Source: Oasisia sp. SBJ-2009 (taxonomy: Eukaryota; Annelida; Polychaeta; Sabellida; Siboglinidae). From it: a stretch of DNA of 64,000 nt. The notes under the pieces were generated by a model. The model searched no databases and was not told where the DNA came from. It was given only the letters and a program-made list of their open reading frames with translations. Position numbers and translations under genes: made by a program. The stretch lies in contig OZ024857.1 of NCBI GenBank assembly GCA_964017155.1, positions 570,201 to 634,200 of the forward strand, written 5' to 3'. Shown one piece after another: positions 39,601 through 55,046 of this stretch; the first letter of the stretch is position 1; each line of letters begins with the position of its first letter.

Positions 39601-42600
39601 ACTTGATTTTGTTAATTCAATCAATTATATTCATCTTGCGCATATTTATGTTTTATAACCAGCGCGTCTTAGTAGACTTTTGAGGTCGAAAAGACAGCGC
39701 GGTCGGCATAAACAAACTGTTTATCGCTCATTTCATATGCTCAGCGCAGTAACATGCACCGCTGCGCTTGCGACTGGCACAAATCGTGCTGTATTTTCGA
39801 CCTCAAAAGTTTGCCAAGACGCGCTGTTTATAAAACATAAATACGCGCAAGATGATTATAATTGAATTAATTAATTTAATCAAGTATCAAATGTTGGCAA
39901 AAATACTGATATAATAGCAACATTGAGGTGGGTCCGACTTGTACATAAGTGCCAAATAGTGAAATACTGAAAACAAATTGAGAGTATACGTGCTTTTATG
40001 AGAGAGTGCGCGTGAAGTTGCGCGCCCGCAAGTGTAGGCATTGATGTACAAGTCGGGCCCACCTCAATTTTGGTATTATATCTGTATCTTTGCCAACATT
40101 TTATACTTGATTTTGTTAATTCAATCAATTATAATCATCTTGCGCATATTAATGTTTTATATACAGCGCGTCTTAGCAGACTTTTGAGGTCGAAAAGACA
40201 GCGTTGTCAGCATAAACAAACTGTTTATCGCTCATTTCATATGCACAGCGCAGTAACATGCACCTCTTCGCTTGCGACTGGCACAATTCGCGCTGTCTTT
40301 TCGACCTCAAAAGTTTGCCAAGACGCGCTGTTTATAAAACATAAATACGCGCAAGATGATTATAATTGAATGAATTAATTTAATCAAGTATCAAATGTTG
40401 GCAAAAATACTGATATAATAGCAACATTGAGGTGGGTCCGACTTGTACATAAGTGCCAAATAGTGAAATACTGAAAACAAATTGAGAGTATACGTGCTTT
40501 TATGAGAGAGTGCGCGTGAAGTTGCGCGCCCGCAAGTGTAGGCATTAATGTACAAGTCGGGCCCACCTCAATTTTGGTATTATAACTGTATCTTTGCTAA
40601 CATTTGATACTTGATTTTGTTAATTCAATCAATTATAATCATCTTGCGCATATTAATGTTTTATATACAGCGCGTCTTAGCAGACTTTTAAGGTCGAAAA
40701 GACAGCGTGGTCGGCATAAACAAATTGTGTATCGCTCAATTCATATGCACAGCGCAGTAACATGCACCGCTGCGCTTGCGACTGGCACAAATCGCGCTGT
40801 CTTTTCGACTTCAAAAGTTTGCCAAGACGCGCTGTTTATAAAACATATAAACGCGCAAGATGATTATAATTGAATGAATTAATTTAATCAAGTATCAAAT
40901 GTTGGCAAAAATACTGATATAATAGCAACATTGAGGTGGGTCCGACTTGTACATAAGTGCCAAATAGTGAAATACTGAAAACAAATTGAGAGTATACGTG
41001 ATTTTATTTATGAGAGAATGCGCGTGAAGGTACGCGTCCGCAAGTGTTGGCACTTATGTACAAGTCGGGCCCACCTCAATTTTGGTATTATAACTGTATT
41101 TTTGCCAACATTTCATACTTGATTTTGTTAATTCAATCAATTATATTCATCTTGCGCATATTTATGTTTTATAACCAGCGCGTCTTAGCAGACTTTTGAG
41201 GTCGAAAAGACAGCGCGGTCGGCATAAACAAACTGTTTATCGCTCATTTCATATGCTCAGCGCAGTAACATGCACCGCTGCGCTTGCGACTGGCACAAAT
41301 CGTGCTGTATTTTCGACCTCAAAAGTTTGCCAAGACGCGCTGTTTATAAAACATAAATACGCGCAAGATGATTATAATTGAATTAATTAATTTAATCAAG
41401 TTTCAAATGTTGGCAAAAATACTGATATAATAGCAACATTGAGGTGGGTCCGACTTGTACATAAGTGCCAAATAGTGAAATACTGAAAACAAATTGAGAG
41501 TATACGTGCTTTTATGAGAGAGTGCGCGTGAAGTTGCGCGCCCGCAAGTGTAGGCATTGATGTACAAGTCGGGCCCACCTCAATTTTGGTATTATATCTG
41601 TATCTTTGCCAACATTTTATACTTGATTTTGTTAATTCAATCAATTATAATCATCTTGCGCATATTAATGTTTTATATACAGCGCGTCTTAGCAGACTTT
41701 TGAGGTCGAAAAGACAGCGTTGTCAGCATAAACAAACTGTTTATCGCTCATTTCATATGCACAGCGCAGTAACATGCACCTCTTCGCTTGCGACTGGCAC
41801 AATTCGCGCTGTCTTTTCGACCTCAAAAGTTTGCCAAGACGCGCTGTTTATAAAACATAAATACGCGCAAGATGATTATAATTGAATGAATTAATTTAAT
41901 CAAGTATCAAATGTTGGCAAAAATACTGATATAATAGCAACATTGAGGTGGGTCCGACTTGTACATAAGTGCCAAATAGTGAAATACTGAAAACAAATTG
42001 AGAGTATACGTGCTTTTATGAGAGAGTGCGCGTGAAGTTGCGCGCCCGCAAGTGTAGGCATTAATGTACAAGTCGGGCCCACCTCAATTTTGGTATTATA
42101 ACTGCATCTTTGCTAACATTTGATACTTGATTTTGTTAATTCAATCAATTATAATCATCTTGCGCATATTAATGTTTTATATACAGCGCGTCTTAGCAGA
42201 CTTTTAAGGTCGAAAAGACAGCGTGGTCGGCATAAACAAATTGTGTATCGCTCAATTCATATGCACAGCCCAGTAACATGCACCGCTGCGCTTGCGACTG
42301 GCACAAATCGCGCTGTCTTTTCGACCTCAAAAGTTTGCCAAGACGCGCTGTTTATAAAACATATAAACGCGCAAGATGATTATAATTGAATGAATTAATT
42401 TAATCAAGTATCAAATGTTGGCAAAAATACTGATATAATAGCAACATTGAGGTGGGTCCGACTTGTACATAAGTGCCAAATAGTGAAATACTGAAAACAA
42501 ATTGAGAGTATACGTGATTTTATTTATGAGAGAATGCGCGTGAAGGTACGCGTCCGCAAGTGTTGGCACTTATGTACAAGTCGGGCCCACCTCAATTTTG

Positions 42601-43172
42601 GTATTATAACTGTATTTTTGCCAACATTTCATACTTGATTTTGTTAATTCAATCAATTATATTCATCTTGCGCATATTTATGTTTTATAACCAGCGCGTC
42701 TTAGCAGACTTTTGAGGTCGAAAAGACAGCGCGGTCGGCATAAACAAACTGTTTATCGCTCATTTCATATGCTCAGCGCAGTAACATGCACCGCTGCGCT
42801 TGCGACTGGCACAAATCGTGCTGTATTTTCGACCTCAAAAGTTTGCCAAGACGCGCTGTTTATAAAACATAAATACGCGCAAGATGATTATAATTGAATT
42901 AATTAATTTAATCAAGTATCAAATGTTGGCAAAAATACTGATATAATAGCAACATTGAGGTGGGTCCGACTTGTACATAAGTGCCAAATAGTGAAATACT
43001 GAAAACAAATTGAGAGTATACGTGCTTTTATGAGAGAGTGCGCGTGAAGTTGCGCGCCCGCAAGTGTAGGCATTGATGTACAAGTCGGGCCCACCTCAAT
43101 TTTGGTATTATATCTGTATCTTTGCCAACATTTTATACTTGATTTTGTTAATTCAATCAATTATAATCATCT

Positions 43173-45700
43173 TGCGCATATATATGTTTTATAACCAGCG
43201 CGTCTCAGCAGACTTTTAAGGTCGAAAAGACAGCGTGGTCGGCATAAACAAACTGTTTATCGCTCGTTTCATATGCACACGCAGTAACATGCACCTCTTC
43301 GCTTGCGACTGGCACAATTCGCGCTGTCTTTTCGACCTCAAAAGTTTGCCAAGACGCGCTGTTTATAAAACATATATACGCGCAAGATGATTATAATTGA
43401 ATGAATTAATTTAATCAAGTATCAAATGATGGCAAAAATACTGATATAATAGCAACATTGAGGTGTTTCCGACTTGTACATAAGTGCCAAATAGTGAAAT
43501 ACTGAAAACAAATTGAGAGTATACGTGCTTTTATGAGAGAGTGCGCGTGAAGGTACGCCCCGCAAGTGTTGGCACTTATGTACAATTCGGGCCCACCTCA
43601 ATTTTGGTATTATAACTGTATTTTTGCCAACATTTGATACTTGATTTTGTTAATTCAATCAATTATATTCATCTTGCGCATATTTATGTTTTATAACCAG
43701 CGCGTCTTAGTAGACTTTTGAGGTCGAAAAGACAGCGCGGTCGGCATAAACAAACTGTTTATCGCTCATTTCATATGCTCAGCGCAGTAACATGCACCGC
43801 TGCGCTTGCGACTGGCACAAATCGTGCTGTATTTTCGACCTCAAAAGTTTGCCAAGACGCGCTGTTTATAAAACATAAATACGCGCAAGATGATTATAAT
43901 TGAATTAATTAATTTAATCAAGTATCAAATGTTGGCAAAAATACTGATATAATAGCAACATTGAGGTGGGTCCGACTTGTACATAAGTGCCAAATAGTGA
44001 AATACTGAAAACAAATTGAGAGTATACGTGCTTTTATGAGAGAGTGCGCGTGAAGTTGCGCGCCCGCAAGTGTAGGCATTGATGTACAAGTCGGGCCCAC
44101 CTCAATTTTGGTATTATATCTGTATCTTTGCCAACATTTTATACTTGATTTTGTTAATTCAATCAATTATAATCATCTTGCGCATATTAATGTTTTATAT
44201 ACAGCGCGTCTTAGCAGACTTTTGAGGTCGAAAAGACAGCGTTGTCAGCATAAACAAACTGTTTATCGCTCATTTCATATGCACAGCGCAGTAACATGCA
44301 CCTCTTCGCTTGCGACTGGCACAATTCGCGCTGTCTTTTCGACCTCAAAAGTTTGCCAAGACGCGCTGTTTATAAAACATAAATACGCGCAAGATGATTA
44401 TAATTGAATGAATTAATTTAATCAAGTATCAAATGTTGGCAAAAATACTGATATAATAGCAACATTGAGGTGGGTCCGACTTGTACATAAGTGCCAAATA
44501 GTGAAATACTGAAAACAAATTGAGAGTATACGTGCTTTTATGAGAGAGTGCGCGTGAAGTTGCGCGCCCGCAAGTGTAGGCATTAATGTACAAGTCGGGC
44601 CCACCTCAATTTTGGTATTATAACTGTATCTTTGCTAACATTTGATACTTGATTTTGTTAATTCAATCAATTATAATCATCTTGCGCATATTAATGTTTT
44701 ATATACAGCGCGTCTTAGCAGACTTTTAAGGTCGAAAAGACAGCGTGGTCGGCATAAACAAATTGTGTATCGCTCAATTCATATGCACAGCGCAGTAACA
44801 TGCACCGCTGCGCTTGCGACTGGCACAAATCGCGCTGTCTTTTCGACTTCAAAAGTTTGCCAAGACGCGCTGTTTATAAAACATATAAACGCGCAAGATG
44901 ATTATAATTGAATGAATTAATTTAATCAAGTATCAAATGTTGGCAAAAATACTGATATAATAGCAACATTGAGGTGGGTCCGACTTGTACATAAGTGCCA
45001 AATAGTGAAATACTGAAAACAAATTGAGAGTATACGTGCTTTTATGAGAGAGTGCGCGTGAAGGTACGCCCCGCAAGTGTTGGCACTTATGTACAATTCG
45101 GGCCCACCTCAATTTTGGTATTATAACTGTATTTTTGCCAACATTTGATACTTGATTTTGTTAATTCAATCAATTATATTCATCTTGCGCATATTTATGT
45201 TTTATAACCAGCGCGTCTTAGTAGACTTTTGAGGTCGAAAAGACAGCGCGGTCGGCATAAACAAACTGTTTATCGCTCATTTCATATGCTCAGCGCAGTA
45301 ACATGCACCGCTGCGCTTGCGACTGGCACAAATCGTGCTGTATTTTCGACCTCAAAAGTTTGCCAAGACGCGCTGTTTATAAAACATAAATACGCGCAAG
45401 ATGATTATAATTGAATTAATTAATTTAATCAAGTATCAAATGTTGGCAAAAATACTGATATAATAGCAACATTGAGGTGGGTCCGACTTGTACATAAGTG
45501 CCAAATAGTGAAATACTGAAAACAAATTGAGAGTATACGTGCTTTTATGAGAGAGTGCGCGTGAAGTTGCGCGCCCGCAAGTGTAGGCATTGATGTACAA
45601 GTCGGGCCCACCTCAATTTTGGTATTATATCTGTATCTTTGCCAACATTTTATACTTGATTTTGTTAATTCAATCAATTATAATCATCTTGCGCATATTA
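43173..45700. repeat. 6556-bp-offset copy of the array next to the LINE
   Basis: The monomer beside the LINE carries two rare variants, GCTCGTTTCATATG and CACACGCAG (a two-base loss), at about 36705. The same pair recurs at 43261, 6556 bp later. The following landmarks 37162 and 38673 match 43718 and 45229 at the same offset. The copy at about 43100-43200 has no insertion, so it serves as an in-array empty site for the LINE. Confidence 0.85.
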
Positions 45701-48700
45701 ATGTTTTATATACAGCGCGTCTTAGCAGACTTTTGAGGTCGAAAAGACAGCGTTGTCAGCATAAACAAACTGTTTATCGCTCATTTCATATGCACAGCGC
45801 AGTAACATGCACCTCTTCGCTTGCGACTGGCACAATTCGCGCTGTCTTTTCGACCTCAAAAGTTTGCCAAGACGCGCTGTTTATAAAACATAAATACGCG
45901 CAAGATGATTATAATTGAATGAATTAATTTAATCAAGTATCAAATGTTGGCAAAAATACTGATATAATAGCAACATTGAGGTGGGTCCGACTTGTACATA
46001 AGTGCCAAATAGTGAAATACTGAAAACAAATTGAGAGTATACGTGCTTTTATGAGAGAGTGCGCGTGAAGTTGCGCGCCCGCAAGTGTAGGCATTAATGT
46101 ACAAGTCGGGCCCACCTCAATTTTGGTATTATAACTGTATCTTTGCTAACATTTGATACTTGATTTTGTTAATTCAATCAATTATAATCATCTTGCGCAT
46201 ATTAATGTTTTATATACAGCGCGTCTTAGCAGACTTTTAAGGTCGAAAAGACAGCGTGGTCGGCATAAACAAATTGTGTATCGCTCAATTCATATGCACA
46301 GCGCAGTAACATGCACCGCTGCGCTTGCGACTGGCACAAATCGCGCTGTCTTTTCGACTTCAAAAGTTTGCCAAGACGCGCTGTTTATAAAACATATAAA
46401 CGCGCAAGATGATTATAATTGAATGAATTAATTTAATCAAGTATCAAATGTTGGCAAAAATACTGATATAATAGCAACATTGAGGTGGGTCCGACTTGTA
46501 CATAAGTGCCAAATAGTGAAATACTGAAAACAAATTGAGAGTATACGTGATTTTATTTATGAGAGAATGCGCGTGAAGGTACGCGTCCGCAAGTGTTGGC
46601 ACTTATGTACAAGTCGGGCCCACCTCAATTTTGGTATTATAACTGTATTTTTGCCAACATTTCATACTTGATTTTGTTAATTCAATCAATTATATTCATC
46701 TTGCGCATATTTATGTTTTATAACCAGCGCGTCTTAGCAGACTTTTGAGGTCGAAAAGACAGCGCGGTCGGCATAAACAAACTGTTTATCGCTCATTTCA
46801 TATGCTCAGCGCAGTAACATGCACCGCTGCGCTTGCGACTGGCACAAATCGTGCTGTATTTTCGACCTCAAAAGTTTGCCAAGACGCGCTGTTTATAAAA
46901 CATAAATACGCGCAAGATGATTATAATTGAATTAATTAATTTAATCAAGTTTCAAATGTTGGCAAAAATACTGATATAATAGCAACATTGAGGTGGGTCC
47001 GACTTGTACATAAGTGCCAAATAGTGAAATACTGAAAACAAATTGAGAGTATACGTGCTTTTATGAGAGAGTGCGCGTGAAGTTGCGCGCCCGCAAGTGT
47101 AGGCATTGATGTACAAGTCGGGCCCACCTCAATTTTGGTATTATATCTGTATCTTTGCCAACATTTTATACTTGATTTTGTTAATTCAATCAATTATAAT
47201 CATCTTGCGCATATTAATGTTTTATATACAGCGCGTCTTAGCAGACTTTTGAGGTCGAAAAGACAGCGTTGTCAGCATAAACAAACTGTTTATCGCTCAT
47301 TTCATATGCACAGCGCAGTAACATGCACCTCTTCGCTTGCGACTGGCACAATTCGCGCTGTCTTTTCGACCTCAAAAGTTTGCCAAGACGCGCTGTTTAT
47401 AAAACATAAATACGCGCAAGATGATTATAATTGAATGAATTAATTTAATCAAGTATCAAATGTTGGCAAAAATACTGATATAATAGCAACATTGAGGTGG
47501 GTCCGACTTGTACATAAGTGCCAAATAGTGAAATACTGAAAACAAATTGAGAGTATACGTGCTTTTATGAGAGAGTGCGCGTGAAGTTGCGCGCCCGCAA
47601 GTGTAGGCATTAATGTACAAGTCGGGCCCACCTCAATTTTGGTATTATAACTGCATCTTTGCTAACATTTGATACTTGATTTTGTTAATTCAATCAATTA
47701 TAATCATCTTGCGCATATTAATGTTTTATATACAGCGCGTCTTAGCAGACTTTTAAGGTCGAAAAGACAGCGTGGTCGGCATAAACAAATTGTGTATCGC
47801 TCAATTCATATGCACAGCCCAGTAACATGCACCGCTGCGCTTGCGACTGGCACAAATCGCGCTGTCTTTTCGACCTCAAAAGTTTGCCAAGACGCGCTGT
47901 TTATAAAACATATAAACGCGCAAGATGATTATAATTGAATGAATTAATTTAATCAAGTATCAAATGTTGGCAAAAATACTGATATAATAGCAACATTGAG
48001 GTGGGTCCGACTTGTACATAAGTGCCAAATAGTGAAATACTGAAAACAAATTGAGAGTATACGTGATTTTATTTATGAGAGAATGCGCGTGAAGGTACGC
48101 GTCCGCAAGTGTTGGCACTTATGTACAAGTCGGGCCCACCTCAATTTTGGTATTATAACTGTATTTTTGCCAACATTTCATACTTGATTTTGTTAATTCA
48201 ATCAATTATATTCATCTTGCGCATATTTATGTTTTATAACCAGCGCGTCTTAGCAGACTTTTGAGGTCGAAAAGACAGCGCGGTCGGCATAAACAAACTG
48301 TTTATCGCTCATTTCATATGCTCAGCGCAGTAACATGCACCGCTGCGCTTGCGACTGGCACAAATCGTGCTGTATTTTCGACCTCAAAAGTTTGCCAAGA
48401 CGCGCTGTTTATAAAACATAAATACGCGCAAGATGATTATAATTGAATTAATTAATTTAATCAAGTATCAAATGTTGGCAAAAATACTGATATAATAGCA
48501 ACATTGAGGTGGGTCCGACTTGTACATAAGTGCCAAATAGTGAAATACTGAAAACAAATTGAGAGTATACGTGCTTTTATGAGAGAGTGCGCGTGAAGTT
48601 GCGCGCCCGCAAGTGTAGGCATTGATGTACAAGTCGGGCCCACCTCAATTTTGGTATTATATCTGTATCTTTGCCAACATTTTATACTTGATTTTGTTAA

Positions 48701-51700
48701 TTCAATCAATTATAATCATCTTGCGCATATTAATGTTTTATATACAGCGCGTCTTAGCAGACTTTTGAGGTCGAAAAGACAGCGTTGTCAGCATAAACAA
48801 ACTGTTTATCGCTCATTTCATATGCACAGCGCAGTAACATGCACCTCTTCGCTTGCGACTGGCACAATTCGCGCTGTCTTTTCGACCTCAAAAGTTTGCC
48901 AAGACGCGCTGTTTATAAAACATAAATACGCGCAAGATGATTATAATTGAATGAATTAATTTAATCAAGTATCAAATGTTGGCAAAAATACTGATATAAT
49001 AGCAACATTGAGGTGGGTCCGACTTGTACATAAGTGCCAAATAGTGAAATACTGAAAACAAATTGAGAGTATACGTGCTTTTATGAGAGAGTGCGCGTGA
49101 AGTTGCGCGCCCGCAAGTGTAGGCATTAATGTACAAGTCGGGCCCACCTCAATTTTGGTATTATAACTGCATCTTTGCTAACATTTGATACTTGATTTTG
49201 TTAATTCAATCAATTATAATCATCTTGCGCATATTAATGTTTTATATACAGCGCGTCTTAGCAGACTTTTAAGGTCGAAAAGACAGCGTGGTCGGCATAA
49301 ACAAATTGTGTATCGCTCAATTCATATGCACAGCGCAGTAACATGCACCGCTGCGCTTGCGACTGGCACAAATCGCGCTGTCTTTTCGACCTCAAAGGTT
49401 TGCCAAGACGCGCTGTTTATAAAACATATAAACGCGCAAGATGATTATAATTGAATGAATTAATTTAATCAAGTATCAAATGTTGGCAAAAATACTGATA
49501 TAATAGCAACATTGAGGTGGGTCCGACTTGTACATAAGTGCCAAATAGTGAAATACTGAAAACAAATTGAGAGTATACGTGATTTTATTTATGAGAGAAT
49601 GCGCGTGAAGGTACGCGTCCGCAAGTGTTGGCACTTATGTACAAGTCGGGCCCACCTCAATTTTGGTATTATAACTGTATTTTTGCCAACATTTCATACT
49701 TGATTTTGTTAATTCAATCAATTATATTCATCTTGCGCAAATTTATGTTTTATAACCAGCGCGTCTTAGCAGATTTTTGAGGTCGAAAAGACAGCGCGGT
49801 CGGCATAAACAAACTGTTTATCGCTCATTTCATATGCTCAGCGCAGTAACATGCACCGCTGCGCTTGCGACTGGCACAAATCGTGCTGTATTTTCGACCT
49901 CAAAAGTTTGCCAAGACGCGCTGTTTATAAAACATAAATACGCGCAAGATGATTATAATTGAATTAATTAATTTAATCAAGTATCAAATGTTGGCAAAAA
50001 TACTGATATAATAGCAACATTGAGGTGGGTCCGACTTGTACATAAGTGCCAAATAGTGAAATACTGAAAACAAATTGAGAGTATACGTGCTTTTATGAGA
50101 GAGTGCGCGTGAAGTTGCGCGCCCGCAAGTGTAGGCATTGATGTACAAGTCGGGCCCACCTCAATTTTGGTATTATATCTGTATCTTTGCCAACATTTTA
50201 TACTTGATTTTGTTAATTCAATCAATTATAATCATCTTGCGCATATTAATGTTTTATATACAGCGCGTCTTAGCAGAATTTTGAGGTCGAAAAGACAGCG
50301 TTGTCAGCATAAACAAACTGTTTATCGCTCATTTCATATGCACAGCGCAGTAACATGCACCTCTTCGCTTGCGACTGGCACAATTCGCGCTGTCTTTTCG
50401 ACCTCAAAAGTTTGCCAAGACGCGCTGTTTATAAAACATAAATACGCGCAAGATGATTATAATTGAATGAATTAATTTAATCAAGTATCAAATGTTGGCA
50501 AAAATACTGATATAATAGCAACATTGAGGTGGGTCCGACTTGTACATAAGTGCCAAATAGTGAAATACTGAAAACAAATTGAGAGTATACGTGCTTTTAT
50601 GAGAGAGTGCGCGTGAAGTTGCGCGCCCGCAAGTGTAGGCATTAATGTACAAGTCGGGCCCACCTCAATTTTGGTATTATAACTGCATCTTTGCTAACAT
50701 TTGATACTTGATTTTGTTAATTCAATCAATTATAATCATCTTGCGCATATTAATGTTTTATATACAGCGCGTCTTAGCAGACTTTTAAGGTCGAAAAGAC
50801 AGCGTGGTCGGCATAAACAAATTGTGTATCGCTCAATTCATATGCACAGCGCAGTAACATGCACCGCTGCGCTTGCGACTGGCACAAATCGCGCTGTCTT
50901 TTCGACCTCAAAAGTTTGCCAAGACGCGCTGTTTATAAAACATATAAACGCGCAAGATGATTATAATTGAATGAATTAATTTAATCAAGTATCAAATGTT
51001 GGCAAAAATACTGATATAATAGCAACATTGAGGTGGGTCCGACTTGTACATAAGTGCCAAATAGTGAAATACTGAAAACAAATTGAGAGTATACGTGATT
51101 TTATTTATGAGAGAATGCGCGTGAAGGTACGCGTCCGCAAGTGTTGGCACTTATGTACAAGTCGGGCCCACCTCAATTTTGGTATTATAACTGTATTTTT
51201 GCCAACATTTCATACTTGATTTTGTTAATTCAATCAATTATATTCATCTTGCGCATATTTATGTTTTATAACCAGCGCGTCTTAGCAGACTTTTGAGGTC
51301 GAAAAGACAGCGCGGTCGGCATAAACAAACTGTTTATCGCTCATTTCATATGCTCAGCGCAGTAACACGCACCGCTGCGCTTGCGACTGGCACAAATCGT
51401 GCTGTATTTTCGACCTCAAAAGTTTGCCAAGACGCGCTGTTTATAAAACATAAATACGCGCAAGATGATTATAATTGAATTAATTAATTTAATCAAGTTT
51501 CAAATGTTGGCAAAAATACTGATATAATAGCAACATTGAGGTGGGTCCGACTTGTACATAAGTGCCAAATAGTGAAATACTGAAAACAAATTGAGAGTAT
51601 ACGTGCTTTTATGAGAGAGTGCGCGTGAAGTTGCGCGCCCGCAAGTGTAGGCATTGATGTACAAGTCGGGCCCACCTCAATTTTGGTATTATATCTGTAT

Positions 51701-54510
51701 CTTTGCCAACATTTTATACTTGATTTTGTTAATTCAATCAATTATAATCATCTTGCGCATATTAATGTTTTATATACAGCGCGTCTTAGCAGACTTTTGA
51801 GGTCGAAAAGACAGCGTTGTCAGCATAAACAAACTGTTTATCGCTCATTTCATATGCACAGCGCAGTAACATGCACCTCTTCGCTTGCGACTGGCACAAT
51901 TCGCGCTGTCTTTTCGACCTCAAAAGTTTGCCAAGACGCGCTGTTTATAAAACATAAATACGCGCAAGATGATTATAATTGAATGAATTAATTTAATCAA
52001 GTATCAAATGTTGGCAAAAATACTGATATAATAGCAACATTGAGGTGGGTCCGACTTGTACATAAGTGCCAAATAGTGAAATACTGAAAACAAATTGAGA
52101 GTATACGTGCTTTTATGAGAGAGTGCGCGTGAAGTTGCGCGCCCGCAAGTGTAGGCATTAATGTACAAGTCGGGCCCACCTCAATTTTGGTATTATAACT
52201 GCATCTTTGCTAACATTTGATACTTGATTTTGTTAATTCAATCAATTATAATCATCTTGCGCATATTAATGTTTTATATACAGCGCGTCTTAGCAGACTT
52301 TTAAGGTCGAAAAGACAGCGTGGTCGGCATAAACAAATTGTGTATCGCTCAATTCATATGCACAGCGCAGTAACATGCACCGCTGCGCTTGCGACTGGCA
52401 CAAATCGCGCTGTCTTTTCGACCTCAAAGGTTTGCCAAGACGCGCTGTTTATAAAACATATAAACGCGCAAGATGATTATAATTGAATGAATTAATTTAA
52501 TCAAGTATCAAATGTTGGCAAAAATACTGATATAATAGCAACATTGAGGTGGGTCCGACTTGTACATAAGTGCCAAATAGTGAAATACTGAAAACAAATT
52601 GAGAGTATACGTGATTTTATTTATGAGAGAATGCGCGTGAAGGTACGCGTCCGCAAGTGTTGGCACTTATGTACAAGTCGGGCCCACCTCAATTTTGGTA
52701 TTATAACTGTATTTTTGCCAACATTTCATACTTGATTTTGTTAATTCAATCAATTATATTCATCTTGCGCAAATTTATGTTTTATAACCAGCGCGTCTTA
52801 GCAGACTTTTGAGGTCGAAAAGACAGCGCGGTCGGCATAAACAAACTGTTTATAGCTCATTTCATATGCTCAGCGCAGTAACATGCACCGCTGCGCTTGC
52901 GACTGGCACAAATCGTGCTGTATTTTCGACCTCAAAAGTTTGCCAAGACGCGCTGTTTATAAAACATAAATACGCGCAAGATGATTATAATTGAATTAAT
53001 TAATTTAATCAAGTAAGAAATGTTGGCAAAAATACTGATATAATAGCAACATTGAGGTGGGTCCGACTTGTACATAAGTGCCAAATAGTGAAATACTGAA
53101 AACAAATTGAGAGTATACGTGCTTTTATGAGAGAGTGCGCGTGAAGTTGCGCGCCCGCAAGTGTAGGCATTGATGTACAAGTCGGGCCCACCTCAATTTT
53201 GGTATTATATCTGTATCTTTGCCAACATTTTATACTTGATTTTGTTAATTCAATCAATTATAATCATCTTGCGCATATTAATGTTTTATATACAGCGCGT
53301 CTTAGCAGACTTTTGAGGTCGAAAAGACAGCGTTGTCAGCATAAACAAACTGTTTATCGCTCATTTCATATGCACAGCGCAGTAACATGCACCTCTTCGC
53401 TTGCGACTGGCACAATTCGCGCTGTCTTTTCGACCTCAAAAGTTTGCCAAGACGCGCTGTTTATAAAACATAAATACGCGCAAGATGATTATAATTGAAT
53501 GAATTAATTTAATCAAGTATCAAATGTTGGCAAAAATACTGATATAATAGCAACATTGAGGTGGGTCCGACTTGTACATAAGTGCCAAATAGTGAAATAC
53601 TGAAAACTAATTGAGAGTATACGTGCTTTTATGAGAGAGTGCGCGTGAAGTTGCGCGCCCGCAAGTGTAGGCATTAATGTACAAGTCGGGCCCACCTCAA
53701 TTTTGGTATTATAACTGCATCTTTGCTAACATTTGATACTTGATTTTGTTAATTCAATCAATTATAATCATCTTGCGCATATTAATGTTTTATATACAGC
53801 GCGTCTTAGCAGACTTTTAAGGTCGAAAAGACAGCGTGGTCGGCATAAACAAATTGTGTATCGCTCAATTCATATGCACAGCGCAGTAACATGCACCGCT
53901 GCGCTTGCGACTGGCACAAATCGCGCTGTCTTTTCGACCTCAAAAGTTTGCCAAGACGCGCTGTTTATAAAACATATAAACGCGCAAGATGATTATAATT
54001 GAATGAATTAATTTAATCAAGTATCAAATGTTGGCAAAAATACTGATATAATAGCAACATTGAGGTGGGTCCGACTTGTACATAAGTGCCAAATAGTGAA
54101 ATACTGAAAACAAATTGAGAGTATACGTGATTTTATTTATGAGAGAATGCGCGTGAAGGTACGCGTCCGCAAGTGTTGGCACTTATGTACAAGTCGGGCC
54201 CACCTCAATTTTGGTATTATAACTGTATTTTTGCCAACATTTCATACTTGATTTTGTTAATTCAATCAATTATATTCATCTTGCGCATATTTATGTTTTA
54301 TAACCAGCGCGTCTTAGCAGACTTTTGAGGTCGAAAAGACAGCGCGGTCGGCATAAACAAACTGTTTATCGCTCATTTCATATGCTCAGCGCAGTAACAT
54401 GCACCGCTGCGCTTGCGACTGGCACAAATCGTGCTGTATTTTCGACCTCAAAAGTTTGCCAAGACGCGCTGTTTATAAAACATAAATACGCGCAAGATGA
54501 TTATAATTGA
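45229..54510. repeat. Trimeric 1516-bp higher-order repeat, about six copies in a row
   Basis: Equivalent points fall at 45229, 46745, 48261, 49777, 51293, 52809 and 54325, exactly 1516 bp apart each time. The trimer has one monomer with the B-loop variant ATTTTATTTATGAGAG, one with TATATCTGTATC, and one with AACTGCATC or AACTGTATC. Copies differ at only a few positions, for example GTTTCAAATG at 46950 and 51497, or CACAGCCCAG at 47814. Related trimers occur at 39680-43160, with one-monomer losses giving steps of 1006-1007 bp at 38673 and 42712. Confidence 0.92.
46700..48700. repeat. 5549-bp-offset duplication within the right block
   Basis: Private variants GTTTCAAATG (41400) and CACAGCCCAG (42265) recur together at 46949 and 47814, both at an offset of 5549 bp. 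Only part of this offset is a multiple of the trimer, so it reflects an exchange out of trimer register. Confidence 0.78.
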
Positions 54511-55046
54511 ATTAATTAATTTAATCAAGTATCAAATGTTGGCAAAAATACTGATATAATAGCAACATTGAGGTGGGTCCGACTTGTACATAAGTGCCAA
54601 ATAGTGAAATACTGAAAACAAATTGAGAGTATACGTGCTTTTATGAGAGAGTGCGCGTGAAGTTGCGCGCCGCAAGTGTAGGCATTGATGTACAAGTCGG
54701 GCCCACCTCAATTTTGGTATTATATCGGTATCTTTGCCAACATTTTATACTTGATTTTGTTAATTCAATCAATTATAATCATCTTGCGCATATATATGTT
54801 TTATAACCAGCGCGTCTCAGCAGACTTTTAAGGTCGAAAGACAGCGTGGTCGGCATAAACAAATTGTTTATCGCTCAATTCATATGCACAGCGCAGTAAC
54901 ATGCACCTCTTCGCTTGCGACTGGCACTATTCGCGCTGTCTTTTCGACCTCAAAAGTTTGCCAAGACGCGCTGTTTATAAAACATAAATACGCGCAAGAT
55001 GATTATAATTGAATGAATTAATTTAATCAAGTATCAAATGTTGGCA

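Noticed and set aside
332..54510. More than 100 open frames of 60-99 codons on both strands inside the satellite
   Set aside because: They recur with the monomer, most start only at TTG, they appear on both strands because of the dyad symmetry, and indels break them freely. Nothing suggests coding.
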